Positions 8,135-20,695 of a stretch of DNA of 64,000 nucleotides are shown here, in pieces. Every line of letters begins with the position of its first letter. Position 1 is the first letter of the stretch. The position numbers and the translations under genes are program-made. This stretch comes from Winogradskya humida (GTDB lineage: Bacteria; Actinomycetota; Actinomycetes; Mycobacteriales; Micromonosporaceae). The stretch spans positions 1-64,000 of the forward strand of contig NZ_BOMN01000130.1 in assembly GCF_016862215.1 (NCBI RefSeq), read 5' to 3'. The notes under the pieces are model-generated. The model was not told where the DNA came from and did not search any database. It worked only from the letters and a program-made list of their open reading frames with translations.

Positions 8135-9904
8135 GTGGTCAGCAAAACGAGGGCGGTGGCGGCTGCAGGAGTTGCCGTCGCTTTGGGGCTCACCGCCGCG
8201 TGCGGTGGCAAGTCCGACAGCGACAGTGACAGCAGCACCTCCGGCAAGAGCGCTTACAACGCGGCGGTCACGTCGGTAGTCAACGCGAGCGACAAGAAGG
8301 GCGGGACCCTGAACCTCTGGTCCTCCCAGGATGCCGACTCGTGGGACCCGGTGCGCGGTTACTACGCGTTCGTGTGGGACCTGAACCGTCTCTACACCCG
8401 CAAGCTGATGGACTACGCCGGTGCACCCGGCAAGGACGGCCTCAAGCTCACGCCCGACCTCGCGTCGGCCGAGCCGGAGATCAGCGCGGACAAGAAGACG
8501 TACACCTTCAAGCTCAAGTCGGGCATCAAGTTCGACGACGGCACCCCGATCACGTCGAAGGACGTCAAGTACGGCATCGAGCGCGTCTTCGCGCAGGACA
8601 CCGTGCCCGGCGGCCCGACCTACCTGATCGAGCAGCTGGACCAGGGCCAGAAGTACCCCGGCCCCTACAAGGACACCGACCCGAACAAGCTGGGCCTGAA
8701 GTCGGTCGAGACGCCGGACGACTCGACCATCGTCTTCAAGCTGGCCAAGCCGTTCGCTGACCTGCCCTACCTGCTGGCCATGCCGGGCGCGGGCCCCGTC
8801 CCGGCCGCCAAGGACACCGGCGCCAAGTACGGCGAGAAGCCGGTGGCTTCCGGCCCGTACATGATCTCCGAGTACTCCCCGGGCAAGAGCCTCAAGTTCG
8901 TGCGCAACCCCAACTGGGACCAGAGCACGGACACGATCCGTAAGGCGCTGCCGGACGCGATCAACCTGACCATCACGACCAACGCCGAGGACCTCGACTC
9001 CCGCCTCGAGGCCGGGACCGCGGACATCGACGTCGGCCAGACCGGTGTGCAGGCCAAGGCTCGCGCCGAGATCCTGCAGGACCCGGCGAAGAAGGCTTAC
9101 GCCGACGCGCCGGTCACCGGCTTCATCCGGTACGCCGGCCTGGTCACCAAGGTCGCGCCGTTCGACAAGGTCGACTGCCGCAAGGCCGTCATCTACGCCT
9201 CCGACCCGACCACGCTGCAGACCGCTCGTGGTGGCCCGGTGGCCGGTGGCGACATCGGCACGAACATGCTGCCCCCGAACATCGCCGGCTCGGACCCGTC
9301 GTACGACCCGTACGGTCGCGCGCAGGGCAAGCCGCAGGTCGACAAGGCCAAGCAGGCGCTCGCCGCCTGTGGCCAGCCGAACGGCTTCAGCACCAAGATC
9401 GCCGTCCGTAACAACCGGCCGGCCGAGGTCAAGACCGCTGAGGCGCTGCAGGCCGCGCTGGGCGAGGTCGGCATCAAGGCGACGATCGACCAGTACGACG
9501 GTTCGCAGGTCGCCTCGGTGACCGGTTCGCCCTCGAACGTCCTGAAGAACGGCTACGGCATCATCATCGGCGGCTGGGGTGCCGACTGGCAGACCGGCAC
9601 CGGCTACCTGCAGGCGCTCGTCGACAGCCGGTACATCCAGGACAACGGCAACTACAACCTGCCGGAGATCGCGGACCCGTCGATCGACGCGCTGTTCGAC
9701 CAGGCCGCGCTCGAGACCGACCCGGCAAAGGCTGCCGACCTGTACAAGCAGATCAACGAGAAGGTCATGGAGGGCGCGTACTACCTGCCCTTCGTGTTCG
9801 ACAAGGCGCTCAACTACCGCAACCCGCGGCTCACGAACGTCTACATCCACGACGGCTTCGGCATGGTTGACTTCCAGGCCCTCGGCGTCAGCGACGGCAA
9901 GTAA
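8135..9904 (+). CDS. Oligopeptide-binding lipoprotein (SBP family 5)
   Basis: The extracytoplasmic solute receptor of the transporter, about 589 residues. The GTG at 8135 follows AGGAG at 8125-8129, and the resulting signal peptide is VSKTRAVAAAGVAVALGLTAAC with the lipidated Cys at residue 23. A Ser/Asp-rich tether follows, then the SBP_bac_5 fold: KKGGTLNLWSSQDADSWDP at the start, then KTYTFKLKSGIKFDDGTPIT and VASGPYMISEYSPGKSL. Length is typical. An upstream in-frame ATG at 8075 would add residues that spoil the signal peptide. It sits between the two permease genes and is followed by a strong hairpin. Confidence 0.93.
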   Translation: MVSKTRAVAAAGVAVALGLTAACGGKSDSDSDSSTSGKSAYNAAVTSVVNASDKKGGTLNLWSSQDADSWDPVRGYYAFVWDLNRLYTRKLMDYAGAPGKDGLKLTPDLASAEPEISADKKTYTFKLKSGIKFDDGTPITSKDVKYGIERVFAQDTVPGGPTYLIEQLDQGQKYPGPYKDTDPNKLGLKSVETPDDSTIVFKLAKPFADLPYLLAMPGAGPVPAAKDTGAKYGEKPVASGPYMISEYSPGKSLKFVRNPNWDQSTDTIRKALPDAINLTITTNAEDLDSRLEAGTADIDVGQTGVQAKARAEILQDPAKKAYADAPVTGFIRYAGLVTKVAPFDKVDCRKAVIYASDPTTLQTARGGPVAGGDIGTNMLPPNIAGSDPSYDPYGRAQGKPQVDKAKQALAACGQPNGFSTKIAVRNNRPAEVKTAEALQAALGEVGIKATIDQYDGSQVASVTGSPSNVLKNGYGIIIGGWGADWQTGTGYLQALVDSRYIQDNGNYNLPEIADPSIDALFDQAALETDPAKAADLYKQINEKVMEGAYYLPFVFDKALNYRNPRLTNVYIHDGFGMVDFQALGVSDGK

Positions 9905-9967
9905 CAAACCTCGCCCGCACTTGAGTAACGGGTAGATCGAAGGGCAGGTGAAGGCCGCCCGCAGTGG

Positions 9968-10001
9968 GCGGGCGCCGGTTCCGCGAGGAATCGGCGCCCG
10001 C
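9968..10001 (+). terminator. Strong hairpin between binding protein and OppB permease
   Basis: GCGGGCGCCG (9968-9977) pairs perfectly with CGGCGCCCGC (9992-10001). TTCC/GGAA continues the stem through one G.U pair to a GCGA tetraloop, about 15 bp in all. It lies between the binding-protein stop and the OppB start, with no T tract. It may be a partial terminator or stability element that makes the receptor more abundant than the membrane parts. Confidence 0.6.
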
Positions 10002-10021
10002 TCGTTGTACGGCCGATAGTC

Positions 10022-11023
10022 GTGCTGTCTTACCTCATTCGGCGGATCGTCAACGCCGTGATCACGTTGCTGGTGGTCACGATGGTGACCTTCGGCATCT
10101 TCTTCGCGGTCCCCACCATCACGGGGAGCGATCCGGCGCTGCTCTACATCGGCAAGACCGCCGACCCTGCTTCGCTCGAAGGCATCCGTACCAAGCTCGG
10201 ACTCGACGACCCGATCCCGGTGCAGTACGGCAAGTTCCTGAAGGGCCTCGTCGCCGGCCGCGACTACGCCAACGGCGCGGACGTGACGCACTGCGACGCG
10301 CCCTGCCTCGGCTACTCGTTCAAGACCGAGCAGGAGGTGACCCCCCTGCTGATCAGCGACATCCCGGTGACGCTGTCTCTGGCGATCGGGGCGGCGATCC
10401 TGTGGGTCCTGTTCGGCGTGGCCACCGGCGTACTCTCCGCACTGAAACGGGGGACCTTCCTCGACAGAGCGGCGATGACAGGGGCGTTGGCCGGTGTCTC
10501 GCTACCCATCTACTTCACCGGTCAGCTGGCTCTGCTGATCTTCATCCATGAGCTGGGGTGGTTACCGGATGCCGCGTACACCCCGTTCCTGGAGGATCCG
10601 GCGGGCTGGTTCACCGGTCTGATCCTGCCGTGGGTCACGCTGGCGTTCCTGTTCGCGGCGACGTACGCCCGGCTCACCCGCGCCAACATGCTGGAGACGC
10701 TGGGCGAGGACTACATCCGTACGGCGCGGTCCAAGGGACTTCCCGAGCGTACGGTCATCGGTAAGCATGGCCTGCGCGCCGTGCTGACACCGCTGGTCAC
10801 GGTCTTCGGTCTGGACTTCGGCACCCTGCTGGCCGGCGCCATCCTCACCGAGCAGGTGTTCAACCTGCGCGGCCTGGGATATCAGGCGCTGACGGCGATC
10901 CGCCAGAACGACCTGCCGGTGATCCTCGGCGTCACGCTCATCGCGGCGATCTTCATCGTCGTCATCAACCTCATCGTCGACCTGCTCTACAGCGTGATCG
11001 ACCCACGCGTACGGCTGGGCTGA
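10022..11023 (+). CDS. Oligopeptide ABC transporter permease, OppB/DppB type
   Basis: A 333-residue membrane permease, partner of the OppC-type protein at 7036. It starts MLSYLIRRIVNAVITLLVV, the hallmark of the OppB/DppB family. A large external loop is followed by five membrane helices, the EAA loop (DYIRTARSKGLPERTVIGKH), and a typical end (DLLYSVIDPRVRLG). The GTG at 10022 gives the expected N-terminus, though the ribosome site before it is weak. The ATPase gene follows after ten bases. Confidence 0.93.
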   Translation: MLSYLIRRIVNAVITLLVVTMVTFGIFFAVPTITGSDPALLYIGKTADPASLEGIRTKLGLDDPIPVQYGKFLKGLVAGRDYANGADVTHCDAPCLGYSFKTEQEVTPLLISDIPVTLSLAIGAAILWVLFGVATGVLSALKRGTFLDRAAMTGALAGVSLPIYFTGQLALLIFIHELGWLPDAAYTPFLEDPAGWFTGLILPWVTLAFLFAATYARLTRANMLETLGEDYIRTARSKGLPERTVIGKHGLRAVLTPLVTVFGLDFGTLLAGAILTEQVFNLRGLGYQALTAIRQNDLPVILGVTLIAAIFIVVINLIVDLLYSVIDPRVRLG

Positions 11024-11033
11024 GGAGAGAACC

Positions 11034-12098
11034 ATGTCGACTGACTCCCTCGCGGGCCTCACCACGCCGGCCGGTCCCGCCAAGCGCCCGTTCCTCGAGG
11101 TCAAGGATCTGACCGTCCGGTTCAACACCGACGACGGCGTGGTCAAGGCCGTGTCCGGCTCGTCGTTCGCCGTCGAGCGTGGCAAGACACTGGGCATCGT
11201 GGGCGAATCCGGTTCCGGTAAGAGCGTGACCTCGCTCGCCGTGCTGGGTCTGCACCGCACCCGCAGCAACGCCACGGTCTCCGGCGAGATCTGGCTGGAC
11301 GACAAGGAGCTCGTCACCGCCTCCGACGAGGAGGTGCGCAAGCTGCGTGGCGGCAAGATGGCGATGATCTTCCAGGACCCGCTGAGCGCGATGCACCCCT
11401 ACTACACGGTCGGTGCGCAGATCGTCGAGGCGTACCGGGTGCACCACAAGGTGTCGAAGAAGGAGGCCCGGGTCCGGGCCATCGACATGCTCGCGCGGGT
11501 CGGCATCCCGCAGCCCGAGAAGCGCTTCAACGAGTACGGCCACCAGTTCTCCGGCGGCATGCGCCAGCGCGCGATGATCGCGATGGCGCTGGTCAACGAC
11601 CCGAAGCTGCTGATCGCCGACGAACCGACCACGGCGCTCGACGTCACCGTGCAGGCCCAGATCCTCGACCTGATCCGGGACCTGCAACAGGAGTTCGGCT
11701 CCGCGGTCATCATGATCACGCATGACCTGGGCGTGGTCGCCGAGCTCGCCGACGACGTGCTCGTCATGTACGGCGGCAAGGTCATCGAGCGGGGACCGGC
11801 CGCGGACGTCTTCCACGAGCCGCAGCACCCGTACACCTGGGGCCTGCTCGGTTCCATGCCCCGCCTCGACCGGGAGCTGCGCGATCGGCTCACCCCGGTC
11901 AAGGGCTCCCCGCCGAGCCTCATCAACCTGCCGTCCGGCTGCGCGTTCCACCCCCGCTGCCCGTACGCGGGCCGCAACGGCGACCGGTCCTTCACCGAGA
12001 CGCCCGAGCTGCGCGGAGGCGTCCACGCCGTCGCCTGTCACCTTCCGGCCGAAGACCGCCAGAAGATCTACGAGCAGGAAGTCGCTCCGAACCTGTGA
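11034..12098 (+). CDS. Oligopeptide ABC transporter ATPase, OppD/DppD type
   Basis: A 354-residue ATP-binding subunit. It has Walker A GESGSGKSVTS near residue 60, the Q loop (FQDPLSAMHP), the signature FSGGMRQR, Walker B LLIADEPTTALD and the switch His in ITHDLGVV. The C-terminal oligopeptide-transporter extension has the Cys pair in SGCAFHPRCPYAG. GAGGAG precedes the ATG at 11034. It would pair with the OppF-type ATPase to drive import. Confidence 0.95.
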   Translation: MSTDSLAGLTTPAGPAKRPFLEVKDLTVRFNTDDGVVKAVSGSSFAVERGKTLGIVGESGSGKSVTSLAVLGLHRTRSNATVSGEIWLDDKELVTASDEEVRKLRGGKMAMIFQDPLSAMHPYYTVGAQIVEAYRVHHKVSKKEARVRAIDMLARVGIPQPEKRFNEYGHQFSGGMRQRAMIAMALVNDPKLLIADEPTTALDVTVQAQILDLIRDLQQEFGSAVIMITHDLGVVAELADDVLVMYGGKVIERGPAADVFHEPQHPYTWGLLGSMPRLDRELRDRLTPVKGSPPSLINLPSGCAFHPRCPYAGRNGDRSFTETPELRGGVHAVACHLPAEDRQKIYEQEVAPNL

Positions 12099-12173
12099 GC
12101 GCCAGCTGGAGTGAGACAAAAGCGTCATGATCGACTGCACCGGAGCGAGGAACGAGTGAAGGGCCAGGAGAGC

Positions 12174-13232
<1,059 letters not shown>

Positions 13233-13292
13233 GAGCTAAATGCAGATGTCGTAGCTCGGTGGGTGGTGCTGACCGCAACTCCCGTCGAGGCC

Positions 13293-13385
13293 GGGCCCGG
13301 AGATCCAAGCTCCGCCGACTGATAGTCCAGGCTTGGGTAGTAACAGAGCGCCAGCGCTCCAGAACGGATCTCCGGGCCCTTCTTT
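13293..13385 (+). terminator. Branched cruciform element ending the oligopeptide operon
   Basis: A perfect 14-bp inverted repeat (13293-13306 with 13366-13379, GGGCCCGGAGATCC) encloses two smaller hairpins: CCAAGC/GCTTGG at 13305-13310 and 13331-13336, and GAGCGC/GCGCTC at 13346-13359. TTCTTT follows at once on the plus strand. It sits between convergent genes and would end the transporter mRNA. The three-way shape is more elaborate than a simple terminator and could also be a small structured RNA. Confidence 0.6.
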
Positions 13386-13412
13386 GTGCGTGAGTGGCTG
13401 AGCTCCGAAAAC

Positions 13413-15188
13413 CTAAGACCAGGCGATCTGGGGTGACGGGTAGAAGTTGACGCCCTGCTGGGTCCAGCGGGGGCCGTAGGCGCCGAGGCGGGCGGCGAAC
13501 GAGTCCCAGTCGTGGGTCGACCGCGGTGACCAGCCGAGTTCGGCGATCGCCGGCAGGCGCGGGAACGCCATGAACTCGATGTCGTCCAGGTCGCGCAATG
13601 TCTCGGACCAGAGCGGGGCCTCCACGCCGATGACCGCGTTCTCGCCGACACCGGCCACGCGCGTCGCCGGATCCCAGCCGTAGGCGTCGCGCACCTCGAT
13701 CAGGGCGGCCCAGTCCTGGCCCAGCGGCGTGGACGGGTTGTACTTCATGTCCAGGTACGCCTTGTTCGCCGGGGACATGACCACCTTCGTACCGGTCGTG
13801 ACGGCCGCTGCCAGGTCGGGTTCGGTGGTGTCGGTGCCCCAGAACTGCGCGACGGCGGTGGACGCCGCGGGCGCTTTGGCGATCTCGTTCCAGCCGTAGG
13901 CGGTCTTGCCGTATTTCGCGACCAACGGCAGCACCCGCTGCTGGAATGCGACGTAGTCGGCGTCGCTGGTGGCCTGCGCCTCGTCGCCACCGATGTGGAG
14001 GTACGGCCCCGGCGTAATCGCCGCCAACTCCCGGATCACGTCCTCGACGAACCGGTAGGTGGTGTCCGACCCGATGCACAGCGAGCTGTAACCGACCTCG
14101 GTGTCCGTCCGCGGCGCCGGCGCCACGCCGTCACACGTCAGCGACGGGTACGCCACCTGAGCCGCGTTCACATGACCCGGCATGTCGATCTCGGGCACGA
14201 TCGTGACGTAGCGCTTGGCGGCGTACGCAACGATGTCCTTGTATTGGGCTTTGGTCAGGAATCCGGGCCCCTCGCCGTCGACGCCCGTGCCGGCCCCGCC
14301 GCTGACCGAGGTGAGCCGCGGCCAGCTGTCGATCTGGATCCGCCAGCCCTGGTCGTCGGAGAGATGCAGGTGCAGGTAGTTGACCTTGAACCGGCTGATC
14401 TCGTCGATATACGCCCTGACCTCCCTCGGCGTGTGGAAGTGCCGAGCCTCATCAAGCATCGCGCCCCGATAGGCGAACCGCGGATAGTCCACGATGTCGC
14501 CCCCCGCCACCGTCCACACCCGGCGCACCACTCGCGGCGAGTCGATCTCCGCGGGCAGGAGCTGAAGCAACGTACGCGTCCCCGCGAACAGCCCGGCCGC
14601 CTTGTTCGCCCTGATCGTCACGCTCGTCGGGCTCACCGCCAGCCGATAGCCCTCATCGCCCAGCCGGTTGTCGCGCGCACCGAGCATCAATGAGATCGTC
14701 GGCAAAGCCCGCGGTGCGACGGGTAGCACGGGCAACCCGAATCCCGTGGCCGGCCGCAGCTCACGGGCAAGCAGATCACCCACCGAGCGGGCAGCGTCCG
14801 ACCCCGGCTGCGTCCGAATCACGGTCAACGCCCCGAGCCGGAACGTCGCTCCCGGATCGGGCCTGACCTCAACGGGCGCCGGGATGACGCTCGAGAGCAT
14901 CGGCCCAGTGGGCCCGGCGAGCATCGATCTGGTCAACGTCGATGTGGTCAGCGTTGATGTGGTCAGCGTTGATTTGGTCAGCGTTGATTTGGTCAGCGTC
15001 GGGGCGGCGAGCGTTGAGCCGGTCAACATTGATTCAGTCAACATTGATTTGTTCAACGTTGATGTGGTCTGCGTTGCGTCTGTCGGGCCGGATCGGGCCG
15101 GTGCTGCGGCGGCTGGGTGGGGGATGGCGAACAGGGGGAGGGTCAGCGCCGCCGTGGCGAGTAGGCGGGACATGACGGGGATGGCCAT
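13413..15188 (-). CDS. Secreted beta-N-acetylhexosaminidase, GH20
   Basis: A 591-residue extracellular glycosidase that removes terminal GlcNAc/GalNAc from chitin fragments or other glycans. A signal peptide (MSRLLATAALTLPLFAIPHPAAAAP) comes first. A Ser/Thr/Leu tandem-repeat stretch (TLTKSTLTKSTL) follows at about 35-90, then the GH20b domain and the catalytic barrel. The catalytic pair is Asp-Glu in HIGGDEAQ near residue 400, and YLHLHLSDDQGWRIQI marks the barrel strand. The start is ATG 15188; Met6 (15173) is an alternative. A chitinase at 22929 may work on the same substrate. Confidence 0.94.
   Translation of the reverse strand: MAIPVMSRLLATAALTLPLFAIPHPAAAAPARSGPTDATQTTSTLNKSMLTESMLTGSTLAAPTLTKSTLTKSTLTTSTLTTSTLTRSMLAGPTGPMLSSVIPAPVEVRPDPGATFRLGALTVIRTQPGSDAARSVGDLLARELRPATGFGLPVLPVAPRALPTISLMLGARDNRLGDEGYRLAVSPTSVTIRANKAAGLFAGTRTLLQLLPAEIDSPRVVRRVWTVAGGDIVDYPRFAYRGAMLDEARHFHTPREVRAYIDEISRFKVNYLHLHLSDDQGWRIQIDSWPRLTSVSGGAGTGVDGEGPGFLTKAQYKDIVAYAAKRYVTIVPEIDMPGHVNAAQVAYPSLTCDGVAPAPRTDTEVGYSSLCIGSDTTYRFVEDVIRELAAITPGPYLHIGGDEAQATSDADYVAFQQRVLPLVAKYGKTAYGWNEIAKAPAASTAVAQFWGTDTTEPDLAAAVTTGTKVVMSPANKAYLDMKYNPSTPLGQDWAALIEVRDAYGWDPATRVAGVGENAVIGVEAPLWSETLRDLDDIEFMAFPRLPAIAELGWSPRSTHDWDSFAARLGAYGPRWTQQGVNFYPSPQIAWS
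14941..15000 (-). repeat. 15-bp tandem repeats in hexosaminidase gene
   Basis: Four 15-bp units (GATGTGGTCAGCGTT, GATTTGGTCAGCGTT) run head to tail at 14941-15000. Looser copies extend over about 14930-15070. On the coding strand they give the five-residue STLTK/STLTT repeat just after the signal peptide. Such a stretch would be a mucin-like spacer in the secreted enzyme. The unit is a multiple of three, so copy changes keep the frame. Confidence 0.85.
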
Positions 15189-15236
15189 GTGCGGACGCTA
15201 CATAGCCTATCGTCGATCTGTAAAGGAGCCTGCCGG

Positions 15237-15614
15237 TCAGCCCTCGGGCCGGTTCAGGATGCCGACGGCGATCGCGTGGACCGCTTCGAGGTCGGCGGGG
15301 TCCTTGAGGGTGGCTTTGGCGCCCGTCACGGCGTACCACTCGTCGGCGTCCTTGTATTGGACCTTGACCACGACGGTGCCGGCGGAGAGCTCGCTGCGCA
15401 GGGTGAGATCGCCGGTGACGACGCCGACCTCGTCGGTCATCACCCCGCCCTGACCAGCAACGATGTCGGTGCTCTTGCTGTCCCCCGCCGCGGCTGGCTG
15501 CTCAGCGGCGGGCGCTTCGGCGGTAGGAGGCGCTTCGGTGGCAGCAGGCGCTTCGGCGGCAGCGGGCTTGGCCGGGTCTGTTGGGGCGGCCGGCGTCGTT
15601 GCGGGGTCGCTCAT
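15237..15614 (-). CDS. Small protein with Ala/Pro-rich N-terminus, function unknown
   Basis: A 125-residue protein I do not recognise. Residues 1-55 are Ala/Pro/Glu low complexity (AAPTDPAKPAAAEAPAATEA). Residues 60-125 look folded (VGVVTGDLTLRSELSAGTVV, DEWYAVTGAKATLKDP). There is no signal peptide or membrane segment. The ATG at 15614 overlaps the stop of the upstream HNH lipoprotein gene (TGATG), so the two are translationally coupled. Third-position G+C supports coding. Confidence 0.8.
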   Translation of the reverse strand: MSDPATTPAAPTDPAKPAAAEAPAATEAPPTAEAPAAEQPAAAGDSKSTDIVAGQGGVMTDEVGVVTGDLTLRSELSAGTVVVKVQYKDADEWYAVTGAKATLKDPADLEAVHAIAVGILNRPEG

Positions 15615-16273
15615 CAGCACTTCCTCAGCATGTCGTCCAGGGCGGTCTTCTCTTTGTCGGTCACCGTCAGTTTCCAGGTGGTCTTCACCGAGATCCAGTC
15701 TTTGGCGTATTCGCACCAGGAGCTGGTCAGTTCAGGTTTCCAGGTTGACGGGTCCTGGTCACCCTTTGACCGGTTGGACGACGCTGAAACCGCGATGAGC
15801 TGGGGATCGTTGAGATCGTTGGCGAAGTCGCCGCGCTTGTCGGTGTCCCACTTGGCGGCGCCGGAACGCCAGGCGTTGGCGAGCGGGACCATGTGGTCGA
15901 TGTCGACCTTGGACGGGTCGGTGATCTTGTCGCCGTCGTAGAAGCTGGTCCACGTGCCGGCGACCACGTTGCAACCGGAGAGCTTGACCTTGGTGCCGTC
16001 GCGCTGGAGGACCTTGTCGCGGGTGTCGCAGTTGGAGCCCGCGCTGCGCCAGTGGGGGAACTTTTCCCGGCTGTAGCCGCTCATCGAGCTTTCCTTGGCG
16101 ACGGTCAGCTTGCTGAGCTGGGCGTTGGCGTCACCGGCGCTCTGGCCGCCGGAGTCGCTCGTCGTGGTGGCTCCGGGGGAGCCTGAGCCGTCGGTGGTGG
16201 TGACGTCACAGCCGGCGGCTGCGGTCAGGGTGAGGAGGGCAGCGGCGAGGGGAAGGGCGAAACGAGGGGGCAC
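15614..16273 (-). CDS. Secreted HNH-type nuclease lipoprotein (DUF1524 family)
   Basis: A 219-residue exported protein. MPPRFALPLAAALLTLTAAAGC is a lipoprotein signal with the Cys at residue 22, followed by a Ser/Thr/Gly tether. The catalytic region has the family signature DIDHMVPLANAWRSGA with its metal-ligating His, then NDLNDPQLIAVSASSNRSKG. Family knowledge suggests a secreted DNase or RNase-like nuclease used for scavenging or competition. No immunity gene can be identified unless the coupled 125-aa gene downstream serves that role. Confidence 0.88.
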   Translation of the reverse strand: MPPRFALPLAAALLTLTAAAGCDVTTTDGSGSPGATTTSDSGGQSAGDANAQLSKLTVAKESSMSGYSREKFPHWRSAGSNCDTRDKVLQRDGTKVKLSGCNVVAGTWTSFYDGDKITDPSKVDIDHMVPLANAWRSGAAKWDTDKRGDFANDLNDPQLIAVSASSNRSKGDQDPSTWKPELTSSWCEYAKDWISVKTTWKLTVTDKEKTALDDMLRKC

Positions 16274-16417
16274 GTTCCAAAGCGTACGAAACGTACGCCC
16301 GATTCGCGCGGCAAGTCATCCGTGCCGGGTATCTCCCGCGCGCCGCCGGGGTCACCGGTCGACGCGCGGGAAAGCAGCAGGAAAGCAGCGGGAAAGCAGC
16401 GGGAAGGCTGCAGGGAC

Positions 16418-18196
<1,779 letters not shown>

Positions 18197-18224
18197 TCAG
18201 TTCACGAGGAACGACCGGCGCGCA

Positions 18225-18299
18225 TCAACTCCGCGACGAGGTGCCGGCCTGTGATGGGGCCTCGTCGCGGCAGCGAAGGAGAAGAAACGCGTGCAGCAT
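18225..18299 (-). CDS. leuL: leuA leader peptide (attenuation)
   Basis: A 24-codon frame (ATG 18299 to TGA 18225) reads MLHAFLLLRCRDEAPSQAGT and then SSRS. Three consecutive Leu codons (CTT CTC CTT, 18284-18276) plus CTG at codon 2 are the diagnostic feature. Directly after them a perfect 11-bp inverted repeat (18260-18270 with 18231-18241) forms a hairpin whose first arm a ribosome stalled on the Leu codons would cover. A second stem (18195-18216) lies just before the leuA ribosome site. Leu-codon leaders ahead of leuA are described for actinobacteria; the details here are inferred. Confidence 0.8.
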   Translation of the reverse strand: MLHAFLLLRCRDEAPSQAGTSSRS

Positions 18300-18382
18300 G
18301 TCGAGATCAACCCTACGTGAACCGAACGGCCGCGGCTAACTCTACGCCCGGATCGTGGGAACAGAAGGGCACGCGGCGAGCG

Positions 18383-19201
18383 TCACGCGGACGGGGACGG
18401 CACCACGAGATTGTCCGACGGCGTGGTGGCCGGCTCGACCGGCGGCGGTGGGGGCGCGTCCAGTCCCATCGGGTCGCCGCCGGTCACGGGGCCGGGGAGA
18501 TCGATGGTGGAAGGGGGCGCGGCGGGCGTACCCGCGATGGTCAGGGTTCCGAAGCCGACGCGGGCCGCGGTGAGCAGGCCGTCCTCGGCGTAGCAGTAGA
18601 TGCCGACGTCGACCGGCGCGGAGAGCGAAGCGGAGATCGAGTCGATGGAGTAACAGTTACCCGTCGACCCGGGCAGCGGCTGTGCGGCGGTCACCGACAG
18701 CGGGGACTGGCGGTCGGTGAAGACCGGGAGCCACTGCCGGAAGACCCGTTCGGCCTTCGGGTCGTACTTCTTCGGGACGCGGTCGCCCCGGTCGGCCACG
18801 CGTACGCAGGACGGCACCACCTGGTAGGTCGCCGACGAGACCGCGCACTGGAACAACCCGGCCTCGGTCTCGGCGATCGCGACATCCGCGGTGTCCCCGA
18901 GCGCGCCACGCGGGATGTCCACCCGCCAGCTCCCGTCGGTCGCCATCGTGGCCATCACCGAGCGCTGGGACTCACCCGGCACGTCGAACGTGTAGAGCGC
19001 GGTGAACCGGTGATCCTCCGCCCGGGCAGCGCGGGCGGCCAGCTCGACGCGGGCATCGGTGACGTCCTCCTCGGGTGCGCTGGCCGACGGCGAGGGGCCG
19101 GCGGTCGGCTCCGCGGGCTCATCGCCGCACGCCGAGAGCCCGGCGGTCAGCATGGTGGCGGCCAGGGCGGACAAAACGCGCGAGAGGGGGCGGGAGCGCA
19201 T
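18383..19201 (-). CDS. Secreted lipoprotein of unknown function
   Basis: A 272-residue lipoprotein: the signal RVLSALAATMLTAGLSAC places the lipidated Cys at residue 25, followed by an acidic Pro/Ser tether. The folded part (about 45-230) has pairs of Cys (FQCAVSSATYQVVPSCVRV and GNCYSIDS...IYCYAEDG) that could form disulphides. The C-terminal 45 residues are Pro-rich. I do not recognise a family. Its start faces lysC, 220 bases away. Confidence 0.85.
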   Translation of the reverse strand: MRSRPLSRVLSALAATMLTAGLSACGDEPAEPTAGPSPSASAPEEDVTDARVELAARAARAEDHRFTALYTFDVPGESQRSVMATMATDGSWRVDIPRGALGDTADVAIAETEAGLFQCAVSSATYQVVPSCVRVADRGDRVPKKYDPKAERVFRQWLPVFTDRQSPLSVTAAQPLPGSTGNCYSIDSISASLSAPVDVGIYCYAEDGLLTAARVGFGTLTIAGTPAAPPSTIDLPGPVTGGDPMGLDAPPPPPVEPATTPSDNLVVPSPSA

Positions 19202-19421
19202 CGAGACATTCTCGCCTCCCCGTGCGCGAAGCGGCCGTTGCCGCCCCGGAACCCCGCGTCGGCGTGTCGCGGTGCCGTCGTCCGTTCACAGCGTGTTGTG
19301 GTCAACCGGCCGGATTCTGGGATCGCATGCGGGGGCCGAGCCGGGTCGCGGCTAGTCTGGTCAGCGATTGACGCGCTCTTCAGACTTTTTGTCGAGCTTC
19401 ATGTGGAAGGGGCCGGCTGCC

Positions 19422-20687
<1,266 letters not shown>

Positions 20688-20695
20688 AGCCGGCC

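Noticed and set aside
15614-16273. HNH nuclease as part of a restriction or homing system
   Set aside because: It has a lipoprotein signal and sits in a core region, so a secreted nuclease is more likely.
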